64,000 bases of DNA from Zingiber officinale (taxonomy: Eukaryota > Streptophyta > Magnoliopsida > Zingiberales > Zingiberaceae), in the NCBI RefSeq assembly GCF_018446385.1, contig NC_056002.1, positions 35,760,063-35,824,062 of the forward strand, read 5' to 3'. A program made the translations under genes and the position numbers. The notes beneath the pieces are model-generated. The model did not search any database, was not told where the DNA came from, and worked only from the letters and a program-made list of their open reading frames with translations. Numbering within the stretch: position 1 is the first letter of the stretch; each line of letters starts with the position of its first letter. Below, piece by piece: positions 61,903 to 64,000 of this stretch.

Positions 61903-64000
61903 ATGCAAATAGGTTCCGAGAAGGCGTCGTCGCTCAATCTCTTATCGGCCGTCATCGTCTCCCGCTCCGACGGATATGGGCTCGATTCCGCACCGGGGAT
62001 GCGTTCGTGGAGAGCCGACTGCTGATCGCCGTCCTAAGCATCATCATCGCCGTGCTCGTCGGTTGCGTGGCAATCTTCTTCGTCTGGCGATCGAGCAGAA
62101 GGAAGCCCGCCGAGCCGCCGAAGCCACTAGTGGTGAAGACCCAGATGGATACAGAGGAGGACCAAGGGAAGAAGAAGGTCACCGTCTTCTTCGGGACGCA
62201 GACCAGGACGGCTGAGGGGTTCGCGAAGGTTAGGGTTTTTATCCGAGTAGTTCATTTTTTGAAATTTTCTCCCATGATCTTAGATTTTTTTCCCCCTTCT
62301 AGGCGCTGGCTGAGGAGGCAAAAGCACGGTACCCTAATGCCATATTTAAACTCGTGGATATCGTAAGATCATCTTCCTTCTGTTTCAGATAATTGGAAAT
62401 ACTACTGATTAATTGACTGATCTGTAGTTAGTTTCCTCAATTATAGGACGAATATGCTACTGAGGATGATGAGTACGAGGAGAACTTGAAAAAGGAGAGC
62501 TTGGCTTTGTTCTTCTTGGCTACGTAAGTTGAAAGCCAGGAATTTTTTGTTTTTATAAACGATCAATTTCCTCAAAGTTCGAGCTGATCCCTTTGTTTTC
62601 TTTAGGTATGGAGATTGCTAGCCTACTAATAATGCTGCCCGGTTCTACAAATGGTTTACAGAGGTTCTGGAAGCATGCACATTTAGTTAATCTATTCTAC
62701 CAATAATCCTTTTGCCTTGATCGATTGCTGATTATTAGTTTTTATAGGGGAAAGAGAGAGGAACCTGGTTGGAAAATCTTCAATTTGGTGTGTTTAGTTT
62801 GGGCAATCAGAAATATGAACATTTTAATAAGGTTTGGCATGATGAAATTGTCAGTATTCTTTTTGTGGGAATTGCTTGGCTGATATATTTGTGTATTGTG
62901 TCCTTGCAAAGGTTGCTGTGGTGGTCGATGAACTGCTTCATGAGCAAGGTATATAGTCGATTTATTTAGTTTGTGATTTGACTAAGTCACATATGCTCCT
63001 AAAGCTGATTTTAAATCCTATCTTCAGTTGCAAGCTCAAAGTTCATGCATTTCATTTTTCTAGAGAATTTAACTCGTTTTGTAGACTAATTGTTACTCTA
63101 AAAACTTGTAAAGTCAACATGATATGAGGAGTTACTAAGAAACAGTTGAGTAGTCATGTTATCTGTGAGTTTCATACATACAACTGTAATGTAGTAGTCA
63201 TGTGCAAGTTTGTAGATGTGTTTAATGAATTTAAGCATCATTCTTACTTGGATATTCTTCTATCTTTTTTTTTCCTCTGCATAGGCGCCAAGCACATTGT
63301 CCAAGTGGGGTTGGGAGATGATAATCAGGGTATTGAGGATGACTTCTCTGCATGGTATGTAGTATCAGCAAACTTTTATGCATGCCATCCAAATTTCAAT
63401 GTCGGCTACTGCTATTTTTCAGTTTTCTATTTTTTTTTCTCTTTTGCCCATCATTATCTCATTACTCCTTTGTGGAATATGAAATATCAACTGTACTTTC
63501 AGGAGGGAGCTTCTTTGGCCGGAGTTGGATAAGTTACTTCAGGATGAAAATGAGACAGGTGCACTCCTTATACAGCTGCCATTCCTGAATACCGGGTTGT
63601 ATTTGTCAAGCCCGAAGAAGTTCCATATATGGACAAAAGTTTGAGTTTTGCAAATGGCCATGCTATTCATGACATACAACATCCATGCAGGTAGAGATGC
63701 TCTTTACAAAGACAATTTAAAAACAGTACTGGTTAGGATTTTTCGGTCCATGAAAAGCATATCTAACACAACTTGTGTATCTTCAAGGGCTAATGTGGCT
63801 GTAAGACGAGAGCTTCATACTTCAGCTTCGGACCGGTCCTGCATCCATTTGGAGTTTTTCCAACATTGCTTCAGTATCATAATTGATACAAACTAATATT
63901 TGATTTTGATTGATTATGAACGTCTCTTAGCTTTTCCCTCATTATATCAGATCTTGCTGTTGCTATGCTTTTCCACTGGTGCTTGATGTGTTTCTATGTA
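61903..64000 (+). pseudogene. NADPH-cytochrome P450 reductase copy, broken, partial at window end
   Basis: The parent enzyme is an ER-anchored FAD/FMN flavoprotein that passes electrons from NADPH to P450s. Exons seen: 61903-62228, 62303-62362, 62447-62523, 62606-62663, 62748-62831, 62912-62948, 63285-63354, 63503-63690, 63788-~63852, all with GT-AG sites. They give a start MQIGSEKASSLNLLSAVIVS, a membrane anchor (AVLSIIIAVLVGCVAIFFVW), and the FMN domain (KKVTVFFGTQT, GDDNQGIEDDFSAW), reaching [18 protein letters not shown] of the connecting domain. Lesions: a one-base loss in the G run near 61,998, Gly to Arg in the FMN loop (GTQTRTAE for GTQTGTAE), TAG at 62,619-62,621 where family members have Glu in YGDGEPT, and a frame loss near 63,560 (GCACTCC). 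It is therefore a retained-intron (non-processed) pseudogene, probably young. Confidence 0.88.

Overview
This is a stretch of plant nuclear genome, dominated by transposable elements, with one intact-looking host gene and two host-derived pseudogenes. GT-AG introns, plant Ty1/copia and Ty3/gypsy elements with tRNA-Met-type primer sites, and a class IV HD-ZIP gene show that it is plant DNA. GC-rich exon ends in the host genes and the Tat, Tekay and gag-only retrotransposon mix suggest a large-genome monocot. A Zingiberales source such as ginger or its relatives is my inference, not proven.

Layout. 1-9,861: nested retrotransposons. A Tekay/Del-like gypsy 3' end (to 3,200) sits inside a gag-only LTR element on the minus strand (3,201-6,875), which sits inside a minus-strand copia-like LTR (6,876-8,853) with a tandemly doubled end. 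9,862-12,067: a solo LTR with a perfect AATAT target duplication. 8,854-22,600: a strange AT-rich block of segmental and tandem duplications, sprinkled with one palindromic motif (TAGCTGCTACAAC followed by its reverse complement) that becomes a 1.4-kb, 36-bp-period array at 20,966-22,337. Coding-looking fragments survive here but I cannot assign them. 23,438-26,286 (minus): an intact HD-ZIP IV (homeodomain, zipper-loop-zipper, START) transcription factor gene, predicted as nine coding exons, about 696 aa. 28,985-29,400: an RTE-type LINE relic.

30,787-52,227: a Tat-lineage gypsy element (about 9.6 kb without inserts) with decayed protease, reverse transcriptase, RNase H and integrase, a 42-bp tandem array and a decayed antisense ORF. 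Two gag-only LTR elements are nested in it, each with a perfect 5-bp target duplication: 30,919-37,874 (ACAAC, intact 591-aa Gag) and 44,503-49,409 (CTCTC, decayed). The latter has an L1-type reverse-transcriptase fragment in one LTR and a MITE-like insert in the other.

53,665-54,660 (minus): an intronless, broken OST3/OST6 oligosaccharyltransferase subunit. 54,770-58,150: AT-rich DNA transposon relics, a divergent Tat-like LTR and two adjacent foldbacks. 58,155-59,103: a Tat 5' LTR plus leader, cut by a copia-like LTR (59,104-61,348), in turn cut by a CACTA terminus (61,349). Immediately downstream lies a multi-exon NADPH-cytochrome P450 reductase copy with at least two frameshifts and a stop codon, running off the window end.

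The genes do not form a pathway. The biological story is repeated nested insertion around one conserved epidermal-type regulator. The most unusual items are the palindromic 36-bp repeat system and the gag-only element family with GATC-palindrome arrays. All boundaries and translations were read by eye, so identities, copy numbers and ages are not computed.
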